Source of the DNA: Candidatus Nitrosopumilus sp.
GTDB taxonomy: Archaea > Thermoproteota > Nitrososphaeria > Nitrososphaerales > Nitrosopumilaceae
Direction of reading: 5' to 3'
DNA length: 64,000 nucleotides
Assembly (NCBI GenBank): GCA_029864335.1
Contig: JAOTTS010000009.1
Location: 18,883-82,882, forward strand
Below the pieces are notes generated by a model. The model was not told where the DNA came from, ran no database searches, and worked only from the letters and a program-made list of their open reading frames with translations. Positions 9,011 through 17,862 of the stretch are shown piece after piece. The first letter of the stretch is position 1. Every line of letters begins with the position of its first letter. Made by a program: the position numbers and the translations under genes.

Positions 9011-9973
9011 TTGTCTGAAAAAGAACCCTTTCTGAATGCATTACAAACGAGAATATTACTTTTTGATGGCGCAATGGGAACTGAGATTCAAAAATATGAT
9101 CCAAAACCTGAAGACTTTCCAAATAATCAAGATGGATTCAATGACGGTTTAGTCATTACACATCCTGAATGGATTAAACAGATTCATAGAAATTATTTGG
9201 ATGCAGGTTCTGATTGCATTGAAACAAATTCTTTTGGTTCAAACAAAATAAAGCTAGATGAATATGGTTTTGGTGATCAAACAATTGAATTTAACAAAAA
9301 AATTGCACAACTTGCATGCGAAGTATGTAAAGAGTATTCAGACAAGCCACGTTATGTGATTGGTTCTATGGGACCAACAGGTTTTCTTCCAAGCTCAAAT
9401 GATCCTGATTTAGGTCAAAAGTCTCTTGATGAAATAAGGGAAGCATTTGAGTTGCAAGCTGAAGGATTGATTCTTGGAGGTGTTGATGCATTACTTATTG
9501 AAACAAGTCAAGATATTCTTGAAGTAAAATTAGTAATTGAAGCATGTCACAATGCAATAAAAAAGACTGGCAAAAAAGTTCCGATAATAGCTAACACTAC
9601 TTTAGATCAATATGGAAAAATGTTGCTTGGAACAAATATTCAAGCTGCATACACAACTGTTTCTGATATGGGCATTGATGTATTTGGATTAAATTGTTCT
9701 ACTGGTCCAATTGAGATGAATCCCAGTGTAAGGTGGCTTGATGAGCAAAATGAACACAACATATTGGTAGTTCCCAATGCTGGAATGCCTGAAAATGAAG
9801 GTGGACAAGCAGTTTACAAAATGACTCCTAATAAAATGGGAAAAGCCCTAGGTGATTTTCTTAATCAATACAGCAAAGTACGAATTATTGGTGGTTGTTG
9901 CGGAACAAATCCTGAACATATACGGGAACTAAGAAAAGTAATTGACGAAAAAGCCAACTCCATCGAGGGTTAA
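9011..9973 (+). CDS. metH: Homocysteine S-methyltransferase module of split methionine synthase
   Basis: 320 residues equal to the first domain of cobalamin-dependent MetH. It starts FDGAMGTEIQK. It has the zinc ligands Cys229 (GLNCSTGP) and Cys296-Cys297 (GGCCGTNPEHI) that activate homocysteine. The start is TTG. The rest of MetH is a separate gene 32 bases downstream in the same direction, so the enzyme is made as two chains that must associate. This split is known for archaeal and some bacterial MetH systems. Confidence 0.92.
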   Translation: MSEKEPFLNALQTRILLFDGAMGTEIQKYDPKPEDFPNNQDGFNDGLVITHPEWIKQIHRNYLDAGSDCIETNSFGSNKIKLDEYGFGDQTIEFNKKIAQLACEVCKEYSDKPRYVIGSMGPTGFLPSSNDPDLGQKSLDEIREAFELQAEGLILGGVDALLIETSQDILEVKLVIEACHNAIKKTGKKVPIIANTTLDQYGKMLLGTNIQAAYTTVSDMGIDVFGLNCSTGPIEMNPSVRWLDEQNEHNILVVPNAGMPENEGGQAVYKMTPNKMGKALGDFLNQYSKVRIIGGCCGTNPEHIRELRKVIDEKANSIEG

Positions 9974-10005
9974 GTATTTACAAAAACAATGGTGATTTTT
10001 TAACG

Positions 10006-12504
10006 TTGACAATTCCTAGAGTAAGTTCTGCATTAAAGGCAGTTGACCTAAAACAACTTCCAGCACCACTAATTATTGGAGAAAGAATAAACACTCAGGG
10101 TTCTCGAAAAGCAAAGCAGCTTGTTCTAGCAGATGATTTTGATGGATTGGTGGATTTGGCAAGAATGCAAGTTGAGGATGGTGCTCACTGCCTTGATGTT
10201 TGTGTTGCAACTACTGAACGCTCTGATGAACATGACTTTATGCTAAATCTTGTAAAAAGATTAAGCTTAGAAATTGATGCACCACTTGTTATTGATTCTA
10301 CAGACCCTGAAGTTATTGAAGCGGCAGTTACTCAAATTCCTGGCAGGCCAATAATTAACTCAATAAATCTTGAAGGTGATGGTAGTAGATTCGAAAAATT
10401 GGCCCCACTAATGGCAAAATATGGTTTACCTGCAATTGCATTGTGTATTGGTCCTAAAGGAATGGCAAAAACCCCTAAAGAAAAACTAGAAACTGCAGAG
10501 CTTCTATATGAAACTGGAAAAAAATATGGATTAAAAATTGAGCAGTTTATTTTTGATGTTCTTACATTTACTTTGGCAACAGGAGAAGATGAATTTCTGG
10601 ATGCTGGAAAAAATACTCTAGAGGGAATCCGCCTTGTTAAAGAAAAATTTCCAAATTCCTTTACTACGTTAGGTCTTAGTAACATCAGCTTTGGACTGAC
10701 TCCTTATGCTAGAAAAATACTAAATTCTATATTTTTGTATCATGCAGTTAAAATTGGACTGGATACTGCAATTGTTAACGCAAAAGAGATTATCCCTTAT
10801 GGTGAAATTGATGAGAAAGAAAAAAAATTAGCAGAGGATCTAATCTTTAACACTCATCCGAATGCTCTATCTGATTTGATTACTTATTTTGAAAAAACCG
10901 GAAAACAAGGAATTACTGCTTCCAAAAAAGTCGATGTTGATCCTTCTTGGGCACCTGGAAAACGAGCAAATTTTAGAATTGTAAATAGACTCAAAGATGG
11001 AATTCAAAATGATGTTGTATCTGCAATTGCCGAAAAACTTGGAAATAATGAAATAATCAAGGATAATGATGGCATTTTATCCCTAGATGCTGCACAAGAA
11101 ATTACTCATGACGGTGCAATTAGAACCCTAAATGAAGATCTACTTCCTGCAATGAAAGAAGTTGGTGACAAATTTGGTGCAGGCGAACTAATCCTTCCCT
11201 TTGTTCTCAAATCTGCAGAATGTATGAAGGCAGCTGTTGGCGAACTTGAAAAATATTTGGTAAAGAAAGAGGGTACAAGTAAAGGCAAACTTGTTTTGGG
11301 AACTGTTTACGGTGATGTGCATGATATTGGAAAGAACCTTGTAAAGACAATCTTTCAAAATAATGGTTATTCAGTATATGATTTGGGAAAACAAGTACCA
11401 TTGCAAAAATTTCTGGAAAAAATCGACGAAGTAAATCCTGATGCAATAGGTCTGTCTGCACTATTAGTCTCCACATCAAAACAAATGAAGTTTTTTGTAG
11501 AGCATGCAAGAAAAAATAAAATGAATATCCCAATCCTTTGCGGCGGTGCAGCAATTAACAGCAACTACATAAACAGAATTGCCAAGGAAGATGGAATATA
11601 CGAACCTGGAGTATTTTATTGCAATACTATGTTTGAAGGTCTCAAGACAATGGACGTTCTAATTTCAGATGAAAAACCAAAACTATTGTCTGAATGGAAA
11701 CATAATTTAGAAAATTGGAAAGACAAATCTACTGCACCTGTAGATCCTGCAACTCTTCCTAAAAGTGAGATTAAACCTGTTGCCCCTCCAACACCTAAAA
11801 TTATAGGAGATCCTATTCGCCTTAAGTTAGATCAAATCAAAATGGATGAGGTTTGGACAATGATTGACAAAAGATCTCTCTTCAAATTATCTTGGGGACT
11901 GAGGGGAAAAGCCGGGTCTGAATCAGAGGCAGATCATGAACAATTACTTACAGAATGGAAAATTAGAATAATTCGAGAAAAACTCTTTGAACCAGAGATT
12001 GTTTACGGATATTTTAGATGCCATAATCATGATGGGAAATTATTAGTTGAGAAATCTTCTGGTGAAAATATTGAATTTGATTTTCCTCGCTCTACAAAAC
12101 CTGAACATCTATGTTTGACTGATTATTTTGGTGATGATGATATTGTGGCATTTCAATCTGTAACTGTTGGAAATAAAGTGGCAGAAATCATTGAACAATG
12201 GAACGATGAAGACAAGTATACTGATGCCTACTATCTCCATGGATTGGCAGTTGAAGTTGCAGAGGCTTTAGCTGAATGGGTAAATCAAAAAATAAAATCC
12301 GAATTAAATTTAGAAAAAGGAGGATTACGATATAGTTGGGGTTTTCCTAGTTGTCCTGATGTCTCACAACATCATCTAGTCTGGAAACTTTTAGAACCTG
12401 AAAAATCTGGAATGACATTAACTGAATCTGGCCAAATTATTCCTGAACAATCAACTGCAGCAATTGTAGTTCATCATCCAAACGCACAATATTTTGTACT
12501 TTAA
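10006..12504 (+). CDS. metH: Cobalamin-dependent methionine synthase: pterin, B12 and activation domains
   Basis: 832 residues covering the rest of MetH. The pterin-binding barrel (PLIIGERINTQGSRKAKQLV near residue 20; PLVIDSTDPEVIEAA) is followed by the cobalamin cap and Rossmann domain with GDVHDIGKNL, where His439 is the expected lower cobalt ligand. The C-terminal AdoMet activation domain includes LRYSWGFPSCPD. It transfers methyl from methyl-tetrahydropterin via B12 to homocysteine bound on the upstream subunit. Start is TTG. Its 3' end overlaps the convergent MetF-like gene by 4 bases. Confidence 0.95.
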   Translation: MTIPRVSSALKAVDLKQLPAPLIIGERINTQGSRKAKQLVLADDFDGLVDLARMQVEDGAHCLDVCVATTERSDEHDFMLNLVKRLSLEIDAPLVIDSTDPEVIEAAVTQIPGRPIINSINLEGDGSRFEKLAPLMAKYGLPAIALCIGPKGMAKTPKEKLETAELLYETGKKYGLKIEQFIFDVLTFTLATGEDEFLDAGKNTLEGIRLVKEKFPNSFTTLGLSNISFGLTPYARKILNSIFLYHAVKIGLDTAIVNAKEIIPYGEIDEKEKKLAEDLIFNTHPNALSDLITYFEKTGKQGITASKKVDVDPSWAPGKRANFRIVNRLKDGIQNDVVSAIAEKLGNNEIIKDNDGILSLDAAQEITHDGAIRTLNEDLLPAMKEVGDKFGAGELILPFVLKSAECMKAAVGELEKYLVKKEGTSKGKLVLGTVYGDVHDIGKNLVKTIFQNNGYSVYDLGKQVPLQKFLEKIDEVNPDAIGLSALLVSTSKQMKFFVEHARKNKMNIPILCGGAAINSNYINRIAKEDGIYEPGVFYCNTMFEGLKTMDVLISDEKPKLLSEWKHNLENWKDKSTAPVDPATLPKSEIKPVAPPTPKIIGDPIRLKLDQIKMDEVWTMIDKRSLFKLSWGLRGKAGSESEADHEQLLTEWKIRIIREKLFEPEIVYGYFRCHNHDGKLLVEKSSGENIEFDFPRSTKPEHLCLTDYFGDDDIVAFQSVTVGNKVAEIIEQWNDEDKYTDAYYLHGLAVEVAEALAEWVNQKIKSELNLEKGGLRYSWGFPSCPDVSQHHLVWKLLEPEKSGMTLTESGQIIPEQSTAAIVVHHPNAQYFVL

Positions 12505-13238
12505 TTGGATAATTTTTCTAAAAACTCATTCAAGCCATTAAAATCACTAGGAGATGTAATCAATACATCTCCTGTAATATCGTGAACTTTTTTTACAAAC
12601 TCTACAAATCCTTGGCTATATACTGCTAAATCTAAATTCAAAAATTTTGCAGATTTTTCATTTTTTCCAGAAGGAAACAATATGATTGGAATTACTAAAA
12701 ATTCCTTAAGATTGTCTGATAAATTTTGAACTTGCTCAATGTTTTGAACTACTTGAGTAATGAATCCTTTGGGTTTTGATTCTAATTTTTTTCCAATTTT
12801 AGAAAAATTTGGTTTGTTTGAAATAGAAAGATACAAATCAATTTTTGCATCCAGCCCTTGCTCTCTTAACTTCTTGACAATCCCGCTAGGAATTTGACAT
12901 GAATCTTGTTTTCCTGACTGTGATGGATCTCCCATAAGTACAAGAATTCCTGAAAAACCAATCGAAATGCAATTTTCTACAAACTCAAAAATTTCCTTTT
13001 CACTCTTGTCTCTTACTCTAAGACTAACTGTAATTGGCAATTTTGGAATTTCTTTTCTAATAATTTTTCCAACTTCAATTGGTGATACCCGTTGATATCC
13101 CAATACGTTCTCAGTAAGATGAATTGCGTCACATTTTTTTGAAATAATTTTTATTTTTTCTATAAATTTTAGAATGGATTTTTTTGTATCAACATCAGGT
13201 AATATTTTTGGTGGATTTGCTTCATACCTGATTGTCAT
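12501..13238 (-). CDS. metF: Methylenetetrahydrofolate reductase-like protein
   Basis: A 245-residue TIM-barrel flavoprotein of the MetF family, slightly short for bacterial MetF. Recognisable parts are YEANPPK at the start, CDAIHLTENVLGYQRVSP, and GILVLMGDPS, the conserved barrel strand with Asp. It would reduce methylene- to methyl-tetrahydropterin, the methyl donor used by the neighbouring MetH genes. It is convergent with metH rather than in its operon, but the adjacency supports a shared methionine pathway. Confidence 0.8.
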   Translation of the reverse strand: MTIRYEANPPKILPDVDTKKSILKFIEKIKIISKKCDAIHLTENVLGYQRVSPIEVGKIIRKEIPKLPITVSLRVRDKSEKEIFEFVENCISIGFSGILVLMGDPSQSGKQDSCQIPSGIVKKLREQGLDAKIDLYLSISNKPNFSKIGKKLESKPKGFITQVVQNIEQVQNLSDNLKEFLVIPIILFPSGKNEKSAKFLNLDLAVYSQGFVEFVKKVHDITGDVLITSPSDFNGLNEFLEKLSN

Positions 13239-13256
13239 ATTGTCATTTTTTTATCC

Positions 13257-13859
13257 TTGGTTAAAACCTTTGAATACCAAAACCGATATGGAATAATAGG
13301 AAAGATTGAAATGAATTTAGATGAATTAAAATCAGTACTATCAAAACCAGTAAATCCAAAAATTGACTATGATGAAAATTATCGATTGGCATCAGTACTA
13401 GTTGTTATTTATGGAAAAGAGCCACGAATTATAATGACTGAGAAACCCAAACATATGAAATTCCATGCAGGAGAAATATCATTCCCTGGAGGAAAATTGG
13501 AAGATGATGACACTGATCTTTTACATACTGCATTACGGGAAACTAATGAAGAGATTGGACTTGAAATTCCACGAGAGCAAGTAATTGGTCAGCTTGAACC
13601 GGTAGTGACTTTGAATTCTAGATTTTTAATTTTGCCATATGTTTCTGTTGTTGATAGGATTCCTCCGCTTTCAGCTAATCGTGAAGTTGAAAAAATTTTT
13701 CATATTCCGTTTGAATCATTCTTGTATACCATGGCTAAAGATCCAGATCCTTCACATAATATCATACAAGAAATGTACACGTTTGAGTATCAAAATCAAA
13801 TAGTCTGGGGAGCATCTGCAAGAATTCTCAAACAGATTCGAAATCTTGTTAAATTTTGA
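13257..13859 (+). CDS. Nudix hydrolase, CoA pyrophosphatase-like
   Basis: The Nudix box is clear (GGKLEDDDTDLLHTALRETN then EEIGL). It is preceded by MKFHAGEISFPGG, the motif that marks the CoA/acyl-CoA pyrophosphatase subgroup (NUDT7/YeaB-like). It would hydrolyse a nucleoside diphosphate linked to another moiety, with divalent metal bound by the REXXEE glutamates. The full frame starts at TTG 13257; ATG 13311 (MNLDELK) is an equally good start and gives 182 residues. It is divergent from the MetF-like gene with an 18-base gap, so promoters overlap the coding ends. Confidence 0.85.
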   Translation: MVKTFEYQNRYGIIGKIEMNLDELKSVLSKPVNPKIDYDENYRLASVLVVIYGKEPRIIMTEKPKHMKFHAGEISFPGGKLEDDDTDLLHTALRETNEEIGLEIPREQVIGQLEPVVTLNSRFLILPYVSVVDRIPPLSANREVEKIFHIPFESFLYTMAKDPDPSHNIIQEMYTFEYQNQIVWGASARILKQIRNLVKF

Positions 13860-14140
13860 GATTCATTTAAAACGAGCTTGTCATATTTAAGACTCTCTAT
13901 GAACAAATCATGCCAAATTTTTGCATCTAAATTGGGTACAATTTTAATAATTTTCAAAACCTGAAATAATTTTCTATATGATTTGAAATAATTTGATAAT
14001 TTAAAATGAAATAAAACCTTCTTCTAGGTTCAAATTTTTGATCGTATTTAACACCATCAACAAACTCTTACCACTTTGACTTATCACTCTGTCCGCTTTT
14101 TGTAGATACAGCGTCCAAATCCCTGTTATAATGAATATTC
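13860..14140. other. Gap with no gene seen
   Basis: AT-rich, stop-dense on both strands. No tRNA-like or hairpin structure stands out. Confidence 0.4.
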
Positions 14141-14254
14141 TTAATCATAAAGTTCTCTTAGGTTCGATGCCGAGGCGGGAGACATAACCTTTCTTCTCGT
14201 GTCCTGTAAGACATTTTTAACAACTTTGTACCAATGACTTTTTTGTTGAGTCAT
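14141..14254 (-). CDS. Possible 37-residue small protein
   Basis: ATG to TAA frame, MTQQKSHWYKVVKNVLQDTR then RKVMSPASASNLRELYD. The composition is protein-like: an amphipathic basic helix, then a short acidic end. It stands alone in a 670-base gap, and its local GC content is higher than the flanks. No family recognised. Confidence 0.35.
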   Translation of the reverse strand: MTQQKSHWYKVVKNVLQDTRRKVMSPASASNLRELYD

Positions 14255-14531
14255 GATGCAAACAGTGAGCGATAATACTATTTAACAATTATTCAATCAT
14301 CTCAAAAATTATTTTTATATCTTTTTACGGTTCAAATTTGATTAGGAACATAACGTGTATGGGGATGTATTTAATGGCAAAGATTTTGCATTAATTTTTA
14401 CTTGAATTAAGTGATGAATTTGTTGAACTCACGTGGAACTACCAAGTAACAAATTAGGCAATTTTTAGTACGTGTTTAGAATTACATATTCTGCAAAGGT
14501 GAATAAGTAGTTGTTATAATGGCAAAACATA
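14255..14531. other. Gap with no gene seen
   Basis: AT-rich region between a possible minus-strand microprotein and the next plus-strand gene. It presumably carries promoters, but no clear element was identified. Confidence 0.4.
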
Positions 14532-14786
14532 TTGCCGAAAATTACGATTCTGGATGAAATTCTCCTTGCATTTGATACTCTTAAAAAATTTGAAATTCCA
14601 TTGTTACAGATATTGGCTCAGATAAAAGAGAATCGAGAACAAAACAACAAGGATGTTGGTGATTTTGAGTGTTTAAAATCGTACATTCGCTGGAGTATAC
14701 TCAGTAATTCAGGAGGACGAGAACGAGATCTCTTTACTATAAAGAATGACAGTCAGGAACTTGTTATTTTAAAAAATTGCATTTGA
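14532..14786 (+). CDS. Hypothetical 84-residue protein
   Basis: Starts at TTG. Predicted mostly helical, with a central segment (FECLKSYIRWSILSNSGGRE) that could be a small winged-helix-like element, but I do not recognise a family. The last 18 bases overlap the convergent DUF427 gene. Confidence 0.5.
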   Translation: MPKITILDEILLAFDTLKKFEIPLLQILAQIKENREQNNKDVGDFECLKSYIRWSILSNSGGRERDLFTIKNDSQELVILKNCI

Positions 14787-15095
14787 TTGTTCATAGCAAC
14801 AATTAGGATTATTCCTATTCACTAATTGAACACCTTTCCAGAAAGCAACACGATTTTTGACCTTTTTTGCAAGAAATGATGGTTTGGGATAGTACCATGC
14901 ACAATCCTTGTTAGTTTTTCCGTTTACTATTACCGAAAAATAACTTGCCTTGCCTTTCCATAAACACAAAGACATGGACTTGCTTTGATCAAAATACTCT
15001 TTCTTTAATGAGTCCATTGGAAAATATGCATTGCCTTCAACAGTAATAATATCATCGCTTTCAGCTAATATTGTATCATCCCATATTGCTTTCAT
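14769..15095 (-). CDS. DUF427 family protein
   Basis: A 108-residue protein with the DUF427 landmarks: an initial KAIWDDTILAESDD strand, then YFPMDSLKKEYF, LCLWKGKASYFSV and CAWYYPKP. The family is a small beta-barrel fold, widespread in bacteria and some archaea, with no established biochemical role. It is complete. It is transcribed alone and overlaps its convergent neighbour by 18 bases. Confidence 0.85.
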   Translation of the reverse strand: MKAIWDDTILAESDDIITVEGNAYFPMDSLKKEYFDQSKSMSLCLWKGKASYFSVIVNGKTNKDCAWYYPKPSFLAKKVKNRVAFWKGVQLVNRNNPNCCYEQSNAIF

Positions 15096-15164
15096 GTATT
15101 ATTGCTGAAAATTTCTCATAAAAAATTTCTCCCAAATTGTACTCAGAAATATCATGTTTTGACT

Positions 15165-15299
15165 CTATCTGATGGTATACCTATTTTTATCACAGAAAAT
15201 TTGGGAGTTTTGTTGTTTTCCATCCATTTTTTTGGTCTGTGCGGTACCATCAAATAATTTGCCTTTACAAGACCATTCTATTGTACCCAGTCTAGTTTT
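15165..15299 (-). pseudogene. Possible small-gene remnant
   Basis: An open frame of 44 codons without a normal start reads TRLGTIEWSCKGKLFDG and FCDKNRYTIR, which looks like real protein. Immediately upstream a stop codon interrupts it, while another frame has an ATG (MPEK). A start-region frameshift would explain this. Family unknown. Confidence 0.3.
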
Positions 15300-15481
15300 T
15301 CAGGCATATTTACATAGTCGGATAGTCGTGACAAAATCAATTGGATTATATACATGTTTTATACAATAATATATTCAAATATGAATTTAATTAAAATTCA
15401 TAAAGATTTTATTCGTTAAAGCAAATGATTATATAATTAATTTGGAATAATACTTAACATTTGATTTTACCATTATTATGT

Positions 15482-15589
15482 GGAAGCTAATGGTTGTTCA
15501 ACCACCCACTGGTTGGATAAGTTACATGCATCAAGAGTTGAAGACTCGTGATAAAATGTAATGGAGAAACTCCCTTCACGTTAGCTTCC
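15482..15589. ncRNA. Candidate structured RNA, cloverleaf-like (108 nt)
   Basis: A perfect 9-bp closing stem, GGAAGCTAA with TTAGCTTCC, encloses three further hairpins. The first is CAACCA/TGGTTG (15499-15504 with 15510-15515). The second is TTACAT/ATGTAA (15522-15527 with 15556-15561), extended by ATCA/TGAT and GAGT/ACTC around a 5-base loop. The third is GGAG/CTCC (15563-15566 with 15570-15573). CAACCA can alternatively pair with an upstream TGGTTG (15491-15496). It is not a tRNA: there is no T-loop and no 7-bp acceptor. It sits in a 670-base region without an intact gene. Strand is unresolved. Confidence 0.4.
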
Positions 15590-15747
15590 TTTGAATATAT
15601 TTCAAATCAACTGAAATCATATTCGTTCTTTTATTATCAAAATGTGGAATCGTATTATAATTTAAATCTGAAAGATAATTTTAAAAATTTATTACAAGTG
15701 AGATGTAAATTTTGAGATTTTGGAGTTGTGGGTACATCTTTTAGACA

Positions 15748-15762
15748 ATGAAAAGGAGGTGA
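15748..15762 (+). promoter_or_regulatory. Strong Shine-Dalgarno embedded in a four-codon minicistron
   Basis: GGAGGTGA (15755-15762) is an 8-base match to the archaeal anti-Shine-Dalgarno and lies 4 bases before the ATG at 15767. The same bases form ATG AAA AGG AGG TGA (MKRR-stop), whose stop overlaps the site. It is the strongest ribosome site I saw in the window. Confidence 0.6.
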
Positions 15763-15766
15763 AAAG

Positions 15767-16189
15767 ATGAGTAAAACTGAAGAAGCAGAAGATGCATTTA
15801 CGGCATATCAAAAAAATTTAGACAGATATTGTTCTTATGTAGAGGAATCCATACCAAAATATATCCAGTCAATAACAAATGTACAACAAGAGTATTTTAG
15901 GGCATGTGGCAATGCAACAAAATCCTCTTTAACGTTGCAAAAAGACTTTGCAGACAAGACTGGACTGAGCCCCAGCATACCCAAAGTATCGATGAAATTC
16001 ATGCAGGACATAACAGATGGATTAATCAAGGCACGTTCAACACGAGATCAAATAGCTCTTGCCACAATTGATGCTACAAAACAAAACATCAAGACATGTA
16101 ATGACAATTTAAAGTCATTTGCAGATCTAAACAAAAACATAATGCAATCGTGGATATCCACTTTCATATCATCCCCACGAACAAACTAG
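15767..16189 (+). CDS. Phasin-like helical protein
   Basis: 140 residues, almost entirely helical and amphipathic, with the length and pattern of phasins, the proteins that coat polyhydroxyalkanoate granules (VEESIPKYIQSITNVQQEYF; LNKNIMQSWISTF). Phasin assignment rests on composition and size rather than a strict motif, and no PHA synthase is in the window. The very strong ribosome site predicts high expression. It is a stand-alone gene, preceded at some distance by the candidate RNA at 15,482. Confidence 0.5.
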   Translation: MSKTEEAEDAFTAYQKNLDRYCSYVEESIPKYIQSITNVQQEYFRACGNATKSSLTLQKDFADKTGLSPSIPKVSMKFMQDITDGLIKARSTRDQIALATIDATKQNIKTCNDNLKSFADLNKNIMQSWISTFISSPRTN

Positions 16190-16345
16190 GAATTTTTTCC
16201 TTTTCTTTTTATTTGATAAATAATTCTCTAATTGATACTCATTTATCGCGTATGTAATTTTATCATTTTTCTCAAATTAAGAATTTTCTGATTTGTTGTA
16301 CTCTGGTTAGATAATTGATTTTCAATTACAAAAATCACATCTTGT

Positions 16346-16714
16346 TTGTTTGATGTTGCAAAAGCATCTAATATCTCAAAGAAATTACTTCAAAAATCAT
16401 ACAGGAGATTAGTTGAGAACTTGGAACTTAAATCTAGTACATTCATCCCGACAGATTTCATCACACGATTAGCATCAGATGTAAATGTTCAAGAAAAAAC
16501 TAGACTCGATGCAATATATTTTCTCAAAAAGGCTCAGAGAATGGGAATTATTGTAGGAAGAAACCCTATGTGTATTGCTTCATCTGCCTTGTATTTGGCA
16601 TGTGTTCTTAATAATGAAAATATTTCACAGGGAAAAATTGCCAAGGAGGCCAGAACAACCAGTGTTACCGTAAGAAATGGATATCAATACTTGGTGAATA
16701 AGTTTGGATCTTGA
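16346..16714 (+). pseudogene. TFB fragment (second cyclin repeat only)
   Basis: Codes for the C-terminal half of transcription factor B: DVAKASNISKKLLQKSYRRL (end of cyclin repeat 1) through repeat 2 (IYFLKKAQRMGIIVGRNPMC, VTVRNGYQYLV). It aligns closely with the intact TFB at 18,772. Homology continues a few codons upstream of the TTG at 16346 (TKITSCLFDVAKA against TNTPRTLNDIAQA) and then meets a stop, so the zinc ribbon and most of repeat 1 are gone. It is unlikely to recruit RNA polymerase. A short product that competes for TBP or DNA is possible but speculative. Confidence 0.7.
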
Positions 16715-16927
16715 GAATGTGAAGTCAAACAATGACTGTAACATAGATACTTTGTACAACTACTCTTTTCATCTCTTTTTTTATTGCTCTTTATCCATTA
16801 TGAACATATTTTACTCATAATGTAATTTATGAAGGATCAAAAAATTTGTATATTTAAAATAAAATTATTGAATAATTTTAAAGTTTTAAAAAAATTTACT
16901 ATAATATTATAACTTGTAATAGTCACT

Positions 16928-17035
16928 ATGAAAATTAAAATATGTAAATGCCCTCCCGAATCCTCAAGTTATGTCAATAAAGACGGTTTTATTGTTTGTA
17001 ATTCTTGCGGAGGATGGATAGAAGGACAATATTAG
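16928..17035 (+). CDS. 35-residue zinc-ribbon microprotein (CxCPP...CxxCGGW)
   Basis: MKIKICKCPPESSSYVNKDG continues with FIVCNSCGGWIEGQY. Four Cys in a C-x-C...C-x-x-C layout would hold one zinc. A paralog with the same layout is at 29,545 (SKCECPPGSESY...CRSCGGW), so the reading frame is conserved and real. Function unknown. The gene is convergent with the glyoxalase-like gene. Confidence 0.65.
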   Translation: MKIKICKCPPESSSYVNKDGFIVCNSCGGWIEGQY

Positions 17036-17125
17036 AGATATTAAGATGGCACATTACATTCAAGTTTAATGTTTCATTTTATCTGATAAAAATTTCAAAA
17101 TCTATAAAATTTATATTTTTTCTAA

Positions 17126-17545
17126 TTATGGTTTTTTAGATTTTTCTTTAGATGTAATGGGCATGGCAAAAGAAAGCTGATAGTGATCTGGATCTCTCAA
17201 GTGAAAAAAACGTTCACCCCAATCAGCTGTGGTTGGTTCATTTTCAAAAGTAGTAAGTTCAGCAAAATCTTGGTCACTACTCAAATATGAATATAGTCCA
17301 TCAACATCATCTGTGTAAAAAATTATCCTTCCAAAATCTTTGTTTTTATTTTCAGTTTTTAATTCAAGGTTTAGGTACATTTGTAGTTCTTCACCTACTT
17401 TAAAGGTGGTAAAATTAGCAGAAGGCCCACCACATACCAGCCTAAAACCCGGTATTCTTGAGTAAAATTCACAGGATTTTTGCATGTCGTTAACAAATAA
17501 TGTTACTGCAGAAATTCTATTTGTTTTCAATCTATCTTCTTCCAC
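17126..17545 (-). CDS. VOC (glyoxalase/bleomycin-resistance) superfamily protein
   Basis: A 139-residue vicinal-oxygen-chelate fold. VTLFVNDMQKSCEFYSRIPG is the first beta-alpha-beta unit. The second half has IIFYTDDVDGLYSYLS, WGERFFHLRDPDHYQLSF, where the DP(D)G/H-Y pattern and Glu/His positions resemble the metal site. The substrate is not predictable. It is the last gene of a three-gene minus-strand set: its start overlaps the Cys-rich microprotein gene by 19 bases. Confidence 0.8.
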   Translation of the reverse strand: MEEDRLKTNRISAVTLFVNDMQKSCEFYSRIPGFRLVCGGPSANFTTFKVGEELQMYLNLELKTENKNKDFGRIIFYTDDVDGLYSYLSSDQDFAELTTFENEPTTADWGERFFHLRDPDHYQLSFAMPITSKEKSKKP

Positions 17546-17622
17546 TCCTTAATTTTGTGACACTTACAGTTACAATCATTTCCACAAAGTCTTTCAGCAT
17601 AACCAGTACATCTGAGCTTCAT
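17527..17622 (-). CDS. 31-residue Cys-rich microprotein
   Basis: MKLRCTGYAERLCGNDCNCK then CHKIKEWKKID: five Cys and a His in a compact C-x7-C-x3-C-x-C-x-C-H array. A GGAGG site lies about 11 bases upstream. Its ATG shares a base with the stop of the preceding small gene (TAATG), and its end overlaps the VOC gene, which suggests translational coupling. Metal binding is inferred. Confidence 0.55.
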   Translation of the reverse strand: MKLRCTGYAERLCGNDCNCKCHKIKEWKKID

Positions 17623-17786
17623 TATTCATGTTCCTCCTTTGTCATCACATAGGTTCTAATCTTGCCTTTGCTGTCAAGCAATTCGAAAAAACTTTCTGAA
17701 TTTAAGATTGTACGTTGAGCAATGACTTTTACACAAATATTTTGTACATCTACCTTTTTTATCAGTTTTGTGGGAAATAAAATCAT
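17622..17786 (-). CDS. 54-residue small protein, first gene of a three-gene set
   Basis: Full ATG-to-TAA frame: MILFPTKLIKKVDVQNICVK through SESFFELLDSKGKIRTYVMT ending KEEHE. The strand-helix-like pattern and regular composition look natural. No family recognised. It overlaps the following Cys-rich gene by one base. Confidence 0.5.
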   Translation of the reverse strand: MILFPTKLIKKVDVQNICVKVIAQRTILNSESFFELLDSKGKIRTYVMTKEEHE

Positions 17787-17862
17787 CTAGTACTATTTTT
17801 TCATGCTTACACGTATTCATTATATCAATATACCTCAAAGTACCATTTAATGTGAGTTCAAA

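Noticed and set aside
14021..14340. GGTTCAAATTT motifs as tRNA T-arms
   Set aside because: No 5-bp T-stem forms and no acceptor or anticodon arm can be drawn at either place (about 14,026 and 14,329).
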